Positions 38,779 through 50,680 of a stretch of DNA of 64,000 nt are shown piece by piece. Source of the DNA: Karalla daura (taxonomy: Eukaryota > Chordata > Actinopteri > Chaetodontiformes > Leiognathidae); assembly GCA_029224185.1 (NCBI GenBank), contig CM055195.1, positions 1,976,317 through 2,040,316 on the forward strand. Reading direction: 5' to 3'. Numbering within the stretch: position 1 is the stretch's first letter; each line of letters begins with the position of its first letter. The notes beneath the pieces were generated by a model. The model was not told where the DNA came from, searched no databases, and was given only the letters and a program-made list of their open reading frames with translations. The translations under genes and the position numbers were made by a program.

Positions 38779-39009
38779 CGATTGTTTCTGTGGCACTTCC
38801 AGTTAACACTCCACATGGCTGTTTGTGTAATATGGACTGCAAAATGTTTAATATGTATTTCAGATTATACTTTCTAAATGAAGTTTGGATATTTGCTCAT
38901 ATGAATAGTGACTCTCAGGAGGGTGCTCTTTAATTAAAGTTCGAGTTTGCTGGTTTTTATTTACATTCCCAATGACTTGCCTGAGGCATCCTGATGCTGT
39001 GAATTGAAC

Positions 39010-39011
<2 letters not shown>
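38779..39011. other. non-coding stretch
   Basis: A 62-codon plus-strand frame overlaps the ETS-like repeats and has no recognisable features. Confidence 0.4.

Positions 39012-39077
<66 letters not shown>
39012..39077. repeat. TG microsatellite, about 33 copies
   Basis: Uninterrupted TG run. Confidence 0.98.
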
Positions 39078-39078
<1 letters not shown>

Positions 39079-40025
39079 TACAGCTCAGCTTACTATGTGC
39101 AGTGTGTGACAAGGAGATGATGAATACATTGAGGTGGAGCTGTTTTGTCGAAACAAATGTGTATTTGCTCCTTATTATCACATCACAGACCAGGACTGTT
39201 TAATATCATAATCTCATGTTTCGTTCTGGTGAGCAGTCAGACTCTATCGTGTCTGTTCTGTAACCTGGTTTTTGTGACCTGGTTTTTGTGGATGTCCAAG
39301 CAGTTGCTGCTCTGCCATGTTATTTTTTGGGAACGTGCTTGATTAAAAAGGTTAGTTTAGGAGAACTCAGGAGCATTCATAACAATTGTGTGGTACCTAC
39401 ACTTGGTTGCCTCCCTAATCTCATTTTAATGATATTTTCAGTGCAAATCATTAAATAATGAAATTAGTGTATTGTGTGCCAGTAAATGATTAATGTCTCA
39501 TCTCTGAACGATGCACATCTTGGAAAAACTGCTGTAGAATTACACGCTCCATTAAAAACAGTGACGGGAAAGAAGGGGGGACAAAGCTTGTCCTCTGGTG
39601 AAAGTGCCTGATGCTGTGACACCCATCGTGGTGCTGAGCGGGTTGAGGAACAATGATTGGACAGAACTGGGGGCCGCTGCACCCCCAAGTAATGATACCA
39701 GAGTCCTAAAAGCATTCAGCCCTCAGAGTTTCCATCTGCCTTCTGACATTAGTGGATATTTTCATCTGTTACCACAATGTGTCCAGCTTCCAGAGTGTGT
39801 ATCCAAGTCCCCTAAATTATTGTCTCATCAATGAATAATAACATTGATTTTTGGGAGCTGCTGCAGCAAACGAAACCAACCAACACGACCTGGAGAGTCT
39901 CAACCCGTGAACTCAGGCTGCAGCAAAGCAGATGAATGGTAAACTGTTGTTCGGCTTCTCAAATGCTTTCATTTCATTTTGATGTTTCTCCTGGGCTGCG
40001 TGTAATCAGTATAGGTACACTATAG

Positions 40026-40026
<1 letters not shown>
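39078..40026. other. non-coding stretch
   Basis: Two copies of the 14-bp word ACCTGGTTTTTGTG lie around 39264-39291. No gene seen. Confidence 0.5.

Positions 40027-40096
<70 letters not shown>
40027..40096. repeat. CA microsatellite, about 35 copies
   Basis: Uninterrupted CA run. Confidence 0.98.
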
Positions 40097-40098
<2 letters not shown>

Positions 40099-42421
40099 CA
40101 CCTCTGTTAGCGTGCCTTTGAAGCTGGAACCGAGCTGCCAGTCAGGACCCTCAAACGCACCACTGGACTCCTCGACAAGACCAGAGGGGCTTTCATTTGC
40201 CGACTTTTCACTCCTCCATTTTCATTTTGCGTAGCAGCCTTTCACATTTTCCTGCTCCTTACATCAGTCCCTAAGAGCTTTATGCTCGGCTGCTCCGCGC
40301 CCCCCTCCACACACTGGGCCGCATTAAGTGGGGACTGTGATTCGACGGCGGAGCTTCAGAGCGGATCAGCGGCTTTTACAGAATCACCGCTGGAAGTGAC
40401 TGTGGCTGCAGAAATCAATTTCTCAGTGATATTAGAATATCTGGCTGAAGACAACATGATCACAGAGCACCAGAGCTGTGACCGGACACAGACTCAACAC
40501 CTCCTCGAGGTAGCGTATTCAGATTGTGTTGTTTGACCAGTGAAACGAGTATTCCTGTGTGAAAATGTCAAATGACTGATCAATTTGAGTGATTGATTTA
40601 TCGCTGCAGCACATTCAGACCTGCTACGAAGCACCAGAACTATGACGCCTTTGCATTTTGCTCTCGCTCTCACATTATAGTAACAAAGGTCAGTATCCTG
40701 CAGTTTTGTTGCTTAGATAAAAATGTTAGATTGACAGTTTATGAACAATAAAATGCAAATGCAGAAAACAGTCGCTGGTTGCTGAGGTTCTCTCTGTAGT
40801 TAGGAACAAAAAAAACGACTGCCTGTGAGGTTCTGCAGACTCCTGCACCATATTATTTATTTCTATGTTTATATTAATATGGTTATATATTGTTTTTATT
40901 TGTGTTCACGTGTAGTATCTGTCTTTTATGTCTTTATTCACATCGTCTTGGCTCTGCTTCTAGACACACACACACAGACCACCCATACGGTGAGTCCAGA
41001 GGAAGGTGACTAATGTTCTGATAGTCACCAACCTGCTGAGCTCCTGATGAGTGAGGATCAAAGTTACAAAACTTTCTGGACCTTGAACATGTTTCTTTCT
41101 GTTGGAAGCTGCAGAGTTAAGGTAGTCAGATCTTTAGTTACGAGTTCTTTACAAAACCTGATGAATATTCTGATTCAAAAGGAAATGCTCTGATCCAAAG
41201 TCAAAGCGTCTGATTCTGAAATCCCCAGAGAGTCTCCAACTGTGACGAGTCTTTTGATTTCCATTAGACGTAAAACTGAAGGAGATGAATGGAGCTTCTC
41301 ACCGACGACGACTGATGTGATGATGATGTTTCTGGTTTCACCAGTATCAGCGAATCATGTAAATATGTACAATGCACAATATGTACAATTACGTACAATG
41401 CATGTACGTGATATGCATATAAATTAGGTTTATATTTCTCTCTTTATACTGGTACTGATTACTGATTAATTATGTATATTGATAAATACTGAATAATATA
41501 ACCATTGTTCAAATATTGATGTTTATGTAGATTTTTTTTCTTTAACTTGTACCTTTTCACAGTCAAGTATGTACCGAGCCATATATTTCACTCCCAGCGT
41601 TTTGCACAAATAATAAAAAGAACCCTTCACAGTTTGTATGTTTGTAGGTGATTTATTTTCCTCAATCACAACTAATTATTTCTTGTGTTTAAAGTCCAGG
41701 CTCCAGATGTTCAGAGTGCACTGGGTTTGTCTCGGTGAAGCTGCCGGCCTGTGTGAGCTGGGTCGGAGCCGTTGTGCTGATGAGAGTGAGCGGAGAAGAG
41801 GCGGCCGGGCTCCATCCTGCTGCTGCGTCCATCTGCTGAGACAGAGCGGGGCCGGAGCGCCCGGACTCCGGCCTCTTCTTTCAATGCAGTTTTCCTGGAT
41901 CACTTGCCAGAAGAAAATGAGCCATTACAACTTTCCTTCCTGTTTTTGCCTCAAACGAGTATGTTTGATAGAGGCAATTACAAAGTCGTATTGCCTGTGA
42001 TAACAGATGGCTTTGAACTGCTGTTTGAACACCAGCCAGCCAGATCACATTTTACCACGATGACTAATTATTTATTACTCACTCACTAACACTCTGCATA
42101 AGGTGCTCACAGGGGCACGTTGTTGTTAAATAATAAGAGAAGGTTTCCTGGACACCTGCTAGAGTTCAGAGGTCAACATGGACGCTCGCTTGAAACACAG
42201 TTCATGGATGACAAGTCACCTGTTACCTCGCATCTTTCATCAACTCCAATGAAAAACCGTTTTAACTTTGGCTGAAAGCGTTATCACATCATCATCATTA
42301 AAGTGTACGTTTATGATTTTTAAATGCAACTAAAACAAGTTCCCATCTCCAAAGTAATTTGAGGTACTTACTTTACTTTATTTAAGAAGTACAAAGCACT
42401 AAGTACTACTAAGTGAGTCTG
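40097..42421. other. non-coding stretch
   Basis: A GC-rich patch at about 41720-41890 has open frames on both strands and no recognised protein. Three copies of ATGTACAAT-like words and a 7-bp-arm hairpin (ACGTACA/TGTACGT) lie at about 41364-41409. Confidence 0.4.
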
Positions 42422-42494
42422 TGAGTCTGCAACAGTTTTGTTGTCAGGTTCCTCCTCAGTCTCAGGTTCCTCCTCAGTCTCTGGTTCCCTCTGG
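42422..42494 (-). repeat. Glu/Pro-rich minisatellite family, short copy 3
   Basis: Read on the minus strand, 2-3 units of GAGGAGGAACC(A/T)GAGACT are followed by a flank containing GTTGCAGACTC. The same flank (GCTGCAGACTC) follows the arrays of the two larger copies at 49.65 and 55.1 kb. The minus frame reads EEPETEEEPDNKTVADSQTH. A truncated relative of the same dispersed sequence. Confidence 0.6.
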
Positions 42495-42590
42495 TGACCT
42501 TTTATGCTTGTTTGCCAGATTAACATTAAAGCAACCATACCAGCATAGAAACAGTAATATTCTGACAGCTACTAACATGTTTGTTAAAGG

Positions 42591-42650
42591 ACTGGATATA
42601 TAGTGGATTATATATCCAGTATACAGTATATCCAGTATATATCCAGTATA
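42591..42650. repeat. 12-bp-arm hairpin with repeated TATATCCAGT words
   Basis: ACTGGATATATA at 42591-42602 pairs perfectly with 42609-42620 around a 6-nt loop. The right-hand word TATATCCAGT then recurs twice more to about 42648, so the left arm could pair with alternative partners. Confidence 0.8.
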
Positions 42651-44505
42651 AAGACGAAACCATTCGAGGAACCTTTTAAAAACATCACCATCATAAAACT
42701 TTGGACAAGAAGACAAAAACAAACTTTTTCCCCCTTCAGTCTCAGGTGCTCAAACATCAAGAAGTCGGGTTTCACTTGGAGAATTTATATTATTATTATT
42801 ATTTAGCAGGAAGTTGTTTGGAGTCTCTACTTTTTCCTTCGCTAGAAAGAATCAAGCGCAAAGCTTTGTCTTTGATAGGTACGCTACACCTGTTCCGATC
42901 ATAAAGTCACCATGAGGAATCCCTCCACCTGATCTAATCCACCTTTGCAGCCTTTGAAAAAAGTAACTTTTGACACAACACATAGAACGGAGCCAAAGCC
43001 GTCACATCAGAAAGATAATGATACAATCAGTGACTGTTAACACTTTTCTGAGAATCGACTTCAGTCCTCCGAACTTCCCCCGCGTCCTATAAACAGGTTA
43101 GTAACCTTGAGCATTACTGCATCATTACGACCAAACTGCACCCTCATCTTGTCAGGATGCAGAAATCTCATTTGCATCCACATCCCAGGGAGAAGAATTC
43201 CACCCTGCAATATTGCATCGCACGACTAAATGGATTTCCAAGTGCCCTCGCACATATTACCACAACTTTATGTGTTTTATGCAGGCAGGGATATTACTGC
43301 GGTGGAAGAGGTTGTGTAACACTGGCTGTATCTATAGACTCTTCAATCAGTTTACTGGTAATGAAGTCAGTGGTTGAGTAATTTATTGGTGTGTTCCTCG
43401 CTGTGATAATGGTGCTGTGCTTCATTAAGCCCCATAGTGTAGACAGATAGTTTGTCTTGCAGCTTCGCTCTACAGGCTTCACTCTGGCTCCAGGTGATAA
43501 TTTGTGTCTTCTTTACGTAGATTCGACATGTGTGCTTCCATAATTTGTTGTATAATTCATGTTTATTTTATCCGCACATCAGCAATAAGTTGCCACAACG
43601 AAGAGCTGCGGCTCATTCCAGGCTGGTGTTATTATCATGGGTGGTGGGACTCATACGTCAGGATTACACAGAGCTCCAAACAGGAGGAGTCCAGGCAGTT
43701 GATGGCGTAAAAATTCATTACCCTGACAGTCTTTTTCTTCATCTGTAAACAACACCTTTAACCAAGTTCTCTGTGGGCAGAGCGGGCCGTTAAATCATGC
43801 GGCAGCTCCACAGAGATCATTACTTTTAATGGCTACATTGATGGATGAAGGTGGAGGGGCAGGTTGATGAGCTCTGAGCTTAAAAAGTACCCCTGAAGCC
43901 CTCACTGGGAGCACGTTGCATTAACTAGACAACAGTGTGTTGTTCTTTTCGCAGTTTGTTGATCCAGAGTAAAGTTTGTGTCATCACACATGCTAATGAC
44001 CCCATGAAGCTCTAAGTGTCTGAATGAAAGGTCGCTGTGCAGACACAGATCTATGGGCTCGCTGGTCAGATTCATTTAGATTTTTTAAAACCTAACCCCA
44101 GCATGCAACTACCTGCAATTATTCTAAAATATTACACAGTCCATCTTGCTGCCTCGGAGATCTTCAGTTTTATAACCGATCGAATGGCTTCTAAATCCTC
44201 AGCCTCCCTCAGCTGTTGTCGCTCTTTCCCCCACAGCCATTGTTGTTATTGCCTGTTCTCAATTTTTATCACCTCCACTGATGTTACGCCTTGGTTACTA
44301 TTAACGTTTTAATCTACACAAACTCCACCGTGCTAAAAGAAGGAGAGGACCCAAAGGCTCAGTGTGTCCACATAAATCCTCACACAGCACAGAGATCCAG
44401 GGTTTCTGTGTCAGGAACCAACTACAGTGTGTTTGAATGGAAATCTCGACTGAGAAGTAATTCTTTCCTCTGGATTTGTTCTCCCTGCGTCTCTGATTCC
44501 TCCAG
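42651..44505. other. non-coding stretch
   Basis: Low-repeat, AT-leaning sequence with an octamer site (ATTTGCAT) at about 43169. No gene recognised. A short ATT run lies at about 42788-42803. Confidence 0.4.
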
Positions 44506-44561
44506 AGCTGCAGTGAAGCTCCAGCCGCCACCAGGTGAAGGAGAACAAGCTGATGAGACAG
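44506..44561 (+). other. predicted 56-nt internal exon
   Basis: A long pyrimidine-rich tract (44461-44503) ends in CCTCCAG, a strong acceptor. After 56 nt the sequence CAG/GTACGT gives a good donor. One frame through the segment is open and reads AAVKLQPPPGEGEQADET, continuous with an open frame upstream. No partner exon has been linked and I do not recognise the peptide, so this is a splice-signal prediction only. Confidence 0.22.
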
Positions 44562-44768
44562 GTACGTGAAGTCACATCATCAGTGATGTGAGTGGCAATC
44601 AGCATAAGAGCCGAGTGTGGCTGCAGCAATACCCCCACTGCTAGAAATAAGGCAGTGGAAGGGCTGTAACATATCTGAGGCAGTTCTGGTGAAACTGATG
44701 TTCTGTACAGCACCATCTATGTTGACACCTGAGGACGATGAACGCCACATGGCTCAGAGCCAATCAGA

Positions 44769-44816
44769 GGACCTGTGTGTGGACCTGTGTGTGGACCTGT
44801 GTGTGGACCTGTGTGT
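44769..44816. repeat. 12-bp tandem repeat GGACCTGTGTGT, 4 copies
   Basis: Four exact copies. The length keeps frame, giving a repeated Cys-Val-Asp-Leu or Cys-Gly-Pro-Val peptide, a repeat artefact. Confidence 0.95.
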
Positions 44817-45134
44817 CATTTCTTCATTTCTGAGCGACTGTCGGGTCATTTCTTCCACCAGGTCCAGGAGTGCTTCTCTCTGTGTTGTTACTGTCTCTGG
44901 ACTCACCTGAGGTCAAGCGTAAATGTCACTCACTGGAGAAATGACTCCACCTTGTTTAACCTCCCTGGAGAAGCTGAGAGAGGTGTACTCTTGGTTTCTG
45001 GAGTCATAACCTCTCAACAAATACTTTTTACATTCACAGGTCTTCTCTTCTCCATATTTAGACCATGTTCTGTACGTTGTTTGTAAATGAGCATTGCTTA
45101 TCTGGGAGCTCGGAGCAGATTAACCACTGAGTCC

Positions 45135-45147
45135 TGACCTCTGACCT
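45135..45147 (-). promoter_or_regulatory. perfect DR1 nuclear-receptor element
   Basis: Read on the minus strand: AGGTCA G AGGTCA, two perfect half-sites with one-base spacing, the arrangement bound by RXR heterodimers with PPAR, HNF4 and COUP-TF. A partial third half-site adjoins. Confidence 0.3.
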
Positions 45148-46124
45148 CTGACTGTTCAGCAGATTGCTTTTGTGCAGGTTGTGTGGATGGAGCTCCAGGT
45201 GGAAAAGCTTGAGGTGTTTGATGAACATCCTCCAGACCGCTCAGACCATGTGGACACACATGGAACAACGATGTCATTGTGTTTGGTATGGAAGTTGTTC
45301 TGGGATCTTGTGGTGGTTTTCACAGAGGTCCAGGTACTCGGGTTGATCCCTCAGAAACTGTGGCTCCAGATGTTTCGGTTTGTGCTGTTATATCTCTCTC
45401 ATATTTCTCAACAATTATCATTTGATTTGGACTGAGACTTTACCACACTTTAAGACTTAATCAGGTGTTTGTTGATTGCTCATTTCCTGAGTGAAAGGCA
45501 ACGCGTGAACAGTTTGTTGATGCATTTCTGAGTTTCTGTGCAGACGACATGAAGGAGCCATCTGCTGTCATCTCGTCTCTGAGCGCTGAGAGAAGTCTCT
45601 CCTCGTACACACACAGTGACTGACAGGCTGAAGGAAGAGGAAGAGGAGGAGCAGAGAAAGAGTCCCAGAGAAATCTGTGACAGACAACATGACAGAGCTC
45701 TGAGGTCAGAGGAGCCGAGGTGCTGCAGCAGTTTGTTTTGCTACAGGTTCTTCTGGAGCTTTCTGGTAAAGTAACCAATGATGAAAGGATTTCATCTTTT
45801 TATGATACATTTCAGGTGATTTCTCTATGATTTAAACGCTCCATTTCTTACATCCGGCTGTCAGTCTCCTTCTTCTCCACCTGTGTTGGTCTGCTTGAAC
45901 ATTTGAGAAGTCCATCTGTTTCCTCACATGCCACTGCATCATGGATCAGACAGACAACATGGAAGTGAACACAAGTTTTAGACTGGAGTTACTGGTAGGA
46001 GCAAAGTCTGCTGGTTCTGAGTTTTTACTCAAACTTTGCTTTATTTTATTGTTTTTTGTCATATTTTGAGAACTGTTGGTGGATAGACAGAGTGAGGAGA
46101 GGGGTTTATTTCACTGAAGACGTA
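45148..46124. other. non-coding stretch, perhaps the body of a retroposon
   Basis: Open frames of up to 105 codons lie on both strands (45.17-45.78 kb) without recognised domains. The stretch leads directly into the retroposon 3' end at 46125-46296, so part of it may be the same insertion. Confidence 0.3.
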
Positions 46125-46296
46125 TCAGATCTGGAGGATGTGTGCAGCCTGTTCAAGCCGAGATGTTTTCATGGTCGCTGCTGGTCAAGGTGAAGGTTGA
46201 GGTGGAGATGTAGTTTCTTTTGCCTCAGTCATCATGGGAAATGTCAAATGTCAGGAGACTTTGAGGATCAATAAAGTCATTCCTATTCCTATTACT
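46125..46296 (+). mobile_element. dispersed retroposon 3' end, copy A
   Basis: Shares the ordered words 'ggaggatgt', 'cagcctg', 'ttcatg', 'gaaggttgaggtggagatg' and 'caataaagtca' with a second copy at 51357-51621 in the same orientation. Both end in a CAATAAAGTCA word followed by short pyrimidine-rich repeats, here CATTCCTATTCCTATT, as fish non-LTR elements do. Family not assigned. Confidence 0.55.
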
Positions 46297-46854
46297 AGTC
46301 AGCTGATATGGACCCTGGACACATGTTGAGGACCTTCTCAAACTGCTAATTGTGCTCTTTGTCTCTTTCCCACACATTAAGAGAGAGGTGGCTCTGTGCT
46401 TTCATCAGTGTCATCAGCCAATCAGTGTGAAGGAGGAGGAACGATGATGCTGCTCTGCCTTTCTGCTCTGCCTGAGTCCAGGCACAACGTTGCAGCTCCG
46501 ACAGATGAACACACAGTGGGAACAGATGCTGGACCGTGAAGAACACCGGACCAGAATCTCCAGTGACAGCCACACAGATGTAGATTTCAGAGTTTGAAAT
46601 GATTAAATCTCTGAATCAGTCAGAGGGAGGTAAAAAAGTAACACGCTATAAAGAGAGAAAAGTCTCAGGATCATTCCTTCAAATTGCTTGAATTTGTCTT
46701 TTTTGAGTTGGTAACACTTACAAAGTCACTTGAAAAAGCAACAAACGTGTTAAAACTATTAATTAATTCAGTCCAGCTGAAAGAGACTCATTAACCAGAT
46801 GAACTCATCATCCATTGGAGCTGATTTTCAAGTCCTACTTTCATTGTTAATGTC
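46297..46854. other. non-coding stretch
   Basis: No gene recognised. Confidence 0.5.
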
Positions 46855-46925
46855 AATGTAATTTATTTATGTATCACTTTTCACAGATAAAATTGCAAAG
46901 TGTTTAACAATAAAAGTGCATCCAA
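46855..46925. mobile_element. high-copy fish repeat core (TTTATGTATCACTTTTCA)
   Basis: 'tttatgtatcacttttcaca ... aattgcaaagtg' then 'aacaataaaa' resembles the common teleost repeat recalled as TTTATATAGCACTTTTC...AAAGTGCTTTACAATAAAA. Boundaries and family are uncertain. Confidence 0.45.
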
Positions 46926-47840
46926 ACATAAAAAGTGAACATTGAACTGAAACTGAAGCAAATGGACGGTGAACTTTGTGGCTGTGCAGCTGATAACTGC
47001 AGAGCAGTAACACGGATCAAGCAACAACTATTAACATCAAGTTTCCATAACAAAAATACTCTGAATGTTTGACACAGAGGCTCTGTGAGTCCACAGTTAC
47101 AGACAGCCAATTTAGGAGCCTGTTTGACAAGTTGTTCGTCCTTCTTTGATTTAATTGGCTCACAGATAGACATGGTTCACAGTTTAAACAGAAGGTGAAT
47201 CCCAAAGACTTTGTTTCCCCGCAGCATTAGATTGTTGTCTCACAGAAGTACTGTCAGAGACCCTTATTGATTTACCCACCAAAGGTAAATTTCACGCTTT
47301 GTGCTGGTGCTTATTCCAGAGTCTGCATTTACAAGCGTTATTTGTCAGGCTGTTTAGACACGACTGCACAAATTAGCGTGCTCCCGGGGTTCCTCTTGCT
47401 CTTCCAAGCCGCCCACTTACTCGGCCGTACAGGGCAGAGGTGTCAGGCGTTCGCTGCGTCAAGGCTCTTAATCCATACTCCACCTGAGCCTGAGGACGGC
47501 GAGAAGCCAGAGCCCTCTGTGCATGCTGAACCTACCACACAGAAACATAATCTAAACAGGATTAAACGCCTGTTGAAGGACATCTCACCTCTACTCAACC
47601 AGCACTGCTACAAAATATTATTTTTAGGTCAAATAATCTGTCCCTGATTTTCTTAATTAATCCAAGCATTGAAAAAATGGTGAAAAATATGGATCACTCT
47701 TTCACAAAGTCCAAGAGGAAATCACCTAACATAATGCACACACCTCAAAGATGTTCATAAAAGACCAGGAAATACCCACATTTAAGAAGCTAGAACCAGA
47801 GAATTTCAACTTCAGGACATGATGAATTGATCGGTCATTG
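46926..47840. other. non-coding stretch
   Basis: A 126-codon plus-strand frame at 47267-47647 lacks any recognised domain. No repeat seen. Confidence 0.45.
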
Positions 47841-48250
47841 CAGCTGTAGCGGAGCATGGATCTCATCTGGAGATGTTTTCATGTTTCTCTCTGCTCGACC
47901 TTGGGCTCGTGTCCATCCCTGTCCGTCCTGCTGCTTAGCGAGATGTTTCGTGCTTCCAGGTGTGTGGATCCCGTGTCCTGTGAAGCTCAGTGGGCAGAGC
48001 GATACAGCCGCACGGCGGGATTAAAGGTCTTATTACATGTGCGGCTCGATAGATGGAGCATCGAGCGGAGCCGGGCCAGGCTGCAGCCGGGCCGCTGCTG
48101 TGCCACCGCCCATCACAGGCGCCGTCCGGGGCAGATGTTTGGATTAAAGCTGCGGTGCAGAACAAGCCGGGCTCCGAATCACAGCTCCCGAATCAATCTA
48201 TAAATACATATTCAGGTATGCATGGAGGTGTGAGGTTGCCATGGCAACAG
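47841..48250. promoter_or_regulatory. GC/CpG-rich patch with TATA-like box and RFX X-box
   Basis: The CpG-dense segment at about 47980-48180 is followed by TATAAATA (48199-48206) and by GTTGCCATGGCAAC (48235-48248). The latter is a perfect palindromic X-box of the kind bound by RFX factors, typical of ciliary and immune gene promoters. Open frames overlap on both strands. The best plus frame starts at 48053 (84 codons) and reads through the X-box, so it is probably not a gene. A promoter or enhancer role is inference. Confidence 0.35.
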
Positions 48251-49631
48251 GAGTGTCGAGCAGACCTGCACCCGACCACAAAACCGCTGCAGTTCACGTT
48301 TAGCTGAACAACTTATTGTGTCCGAGAAAAAAAAACACCTTGCTTATTTATTTATTTCTTGTCTTTTGATTGCCATTTTTTTCTGACATCTCATCATAAA
48401 ATACATTGTAAGGACTTTTAGTTGCCACATTGTGGACTTCTCTTAATCAATATACGTAAAAATACTGAGGACGATTACTCTGAAATAATTCACCTGCATC
48501 TTTAAAATCAACATCTTTGTGGTTGTTGTTTAAAAGAAAATTGATTGATAAAGTCATTCTCTATTCTCTATTCTATCTCTTTACTTTATTCTTCTATTCG
48601 TCTTGATTTTTATTCCTTTTTTTTCCTCCCTGGTTTGACACTTTACTGTACACAGGGGAGGTTTTTGCTTTCTCAGCCTTCATTGGCTGTATGTTTCTCC
48701 TGACATTGACTCATTGTAGTGTTGCATTGAACAACATGTCCAGACGTTCCCACAATGAAGCGCTCATAACAGCAGATCCATGGTGAATCTGTCCACGTCT
48801 CTCTGGAGAAGTATTGATTGAGTGATCCTCAGTGCTTTGATGCTCCAGCGTCCTGCAGGACATCTTTCTCTCCTCCTCACACATTCATCAGCCCATCAGC
48901 TGCTCTGTGAGGGATTTTCCTCCTGCAGCTTTCACTTTTCATCCTTTCATGCAAACGCGATGTTTCCTGAGTGAGAAGCACGTATTAAAGCATTGAGAGG
49001 CCGCTCAGCACCGCCTCATGTTCTCATAATTGTATCATCAGCGTCAGAGGAAAATGTAATTATAATACATATGAAGGGAGCATCCGGAGAGATTGTTGAT
49101 GGCAAAAGTCATTAGGTTTAAAGACATCTTCATTAGGATCACTGACGTTCTGCAAATTAAAAAGCAACCGAGGAAAAGTCCGGGATGAAGACCGGCACAG
49201 GGATTTCTCTGCTTGAAGCAGCGATTTAATAACTGCAGCTTGAAGTTTTCACTCATTGCTGGGATTCATATTAACAGGAAAAGCTCAGTAACAATTTCTG
49301 CTGAGTTAAAGAACTGTGACTTGCAATTGTGTGCTATCAACACATTTTTGAAAACTTTTCTCTGAGCCACTGAGTGAAAACTATCAAATCATCTTTCTAT
49401 CGACTGCTGGGAGAGATCACAGCGTATGGTCAGTCAGGAAACTTCTCAGCCTTGTTCTTTTAAAGCTGCTGTTGTCACCCTGGTTCTTTGATGGCACAGT
49501 GTAGAAGCGTTTTGTTGATCGATTATAGCTGGAGAGCTGCTCGTCTCACCATAAGGAGATGGTTTCAGAGCTCCTCAGCTTACTCTCCTTCACTACGTGG
49601 TAACTGGAGCTCTGCTGGAGCTATGGAGCCA
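48251..49631. other. non-coding stretch
   Basis: 'gattgataaagtcattctc' followed by TATTC-type repeats at about 48541-48600 looks like another weak retroposon tail. No gene recognised. Confidence 0.45.
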
Positions 49632-49975
49632 TGCTCCACATCCAGCCTGATGAGGAGGATCCAGAGACTGAGGAGGAACCAGAGACTGAGGAGGAACCAG
49701 AGGAGGAACCAGAGACTGAGGAGAAACCTGAGGAGGAACCTGAGGAGGAACCTGAGGAGGAACCTGAGGAGGAACCAGAGACTGAGGAGGAACCTGAGGA
49801 GGAACTTGAGGAGGAACCAGAGACTGAGGAGGAACCTGAGGAGGAACCTGAGGAGGAACCAGAGACTGAGGAGGAACCAGAGACTGAGGAAGAACCTGGA
49901 GCAGAGAAACTGACTTGTCACTACAAACTGGAAACCAAGCTGCTGCAGACTCTGTCTTGTTGTCCTGTTCTCATA
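49632..49975 (+). repeat. Glu/Pro-rich minisatellite family, copy 1
   Basis: Interleaved 18-bp (GAGGAACCAGAGACTGAG) and 12-bp (GAGGAACCTGAG) units at 49651-49898. The forward frame from 49631 is open for 118 codons and reads EEPETEEEPEEEP-type repeats, then AEKLTCHYKLETKLLQTLS. The left flank (TCCACATCCAGCCTG) and right flank (CTGCTGCAGACTCT) are shared with copy 2 at 55.1 kb. All unit lengths are multiples of three and the frame is intact, so a coding origin is possible. No splice signals or homologue are recognised. Copy 2 is in inverted orientation. Confidence 0.75.
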
Positions 49976-50350
49976 GTTTTTGGCTGAGAACAGACATTCA
50001 ATTGTCAACAAAGCTGAGGTAAAAATGTTTATTTCCTTGGTCTTTAAACTGAGTTGATGACAAATTGCATCTGGGAAGAAATGCTCCTACAGCAGCGTTG
50101 AGAAACATGTCCGTTCCTGTTGATTTGTATTCTAATATATTTCATATTTCTGCTGAACATTTCAATCCAGCAGGAGACTGATTTCCAAGGCCAATCTCAT
50201 TGAGAGAGTTCAACTCGTTGCCTCAGGAGTCCTGTTCCTGAGCGCTACAGTAGCTGCTGGATGTGTCACCTGCTGCCTGTGTTTATTTGCTTCAGTCTAA
50301 ATGGTATGAACAGCTTGTTATGAGCTCCCTCGTCTAATCCACCGCTGGAC
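49976..50350. other. non-coding stretch
   Basis: No gene or repeat recognised. Confidence 0.5.
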
Positions 50351-50491
50351 TTGTTTATTCTGCCGGCCTGTCGCTGTGGATCGGGGCGCAGCAGGAGCTC
50401 CGGCTCAGAACAAACTCGTCTTTGTCATGTGTCACTGTGGGTCTCCCTGCGGCACGCGCGCCTTATCTCTCCCTCCTCCCGTACGGTCCAG

Positions 50492-50680
50492 AGTGGAGAG
50501 AATAATGCTGCGATTCTGAAGCGTCATAAAGACAAATCTGATGTGGTTCTGACCTTTCAACCCGGCCCCGAGCAGGCGAGCCATGCAGAGCCAGAGACAG
50601 AGCGAGGCTGCGGTCCATCAGCAGCGAGGCTGGGCTCTGACTCGCCGTCCGGGGAATACAACTCCCATTTGTTCCATTAG
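50492..50680 (+). other. candidate terminal exon in a GC-rich patch
   Basis: A pyrimidine tract (50461-50480) runs to GTACGGTCCAG, a plausible acceptor at 50491. The frame that follows is open for 62 codons to TAG at 50678-50680, reading ENNAAILKRHKDKSDVVLTF and later SARLGSDSPSG-like sequence with fish-like codon choice. The same frame is open back to ATG at 50351. The minus strand is open too, as expected in GC-rich DNA, so coding status is unresolved. No family recognised. Confidence 0.22.

Noticed and set aside
49488..50011. Arg/Asn- and Leu/Phe-rich frames around the copy 1 minisatellite
   Set aside because: Out-of-frame readings of the same repeat.
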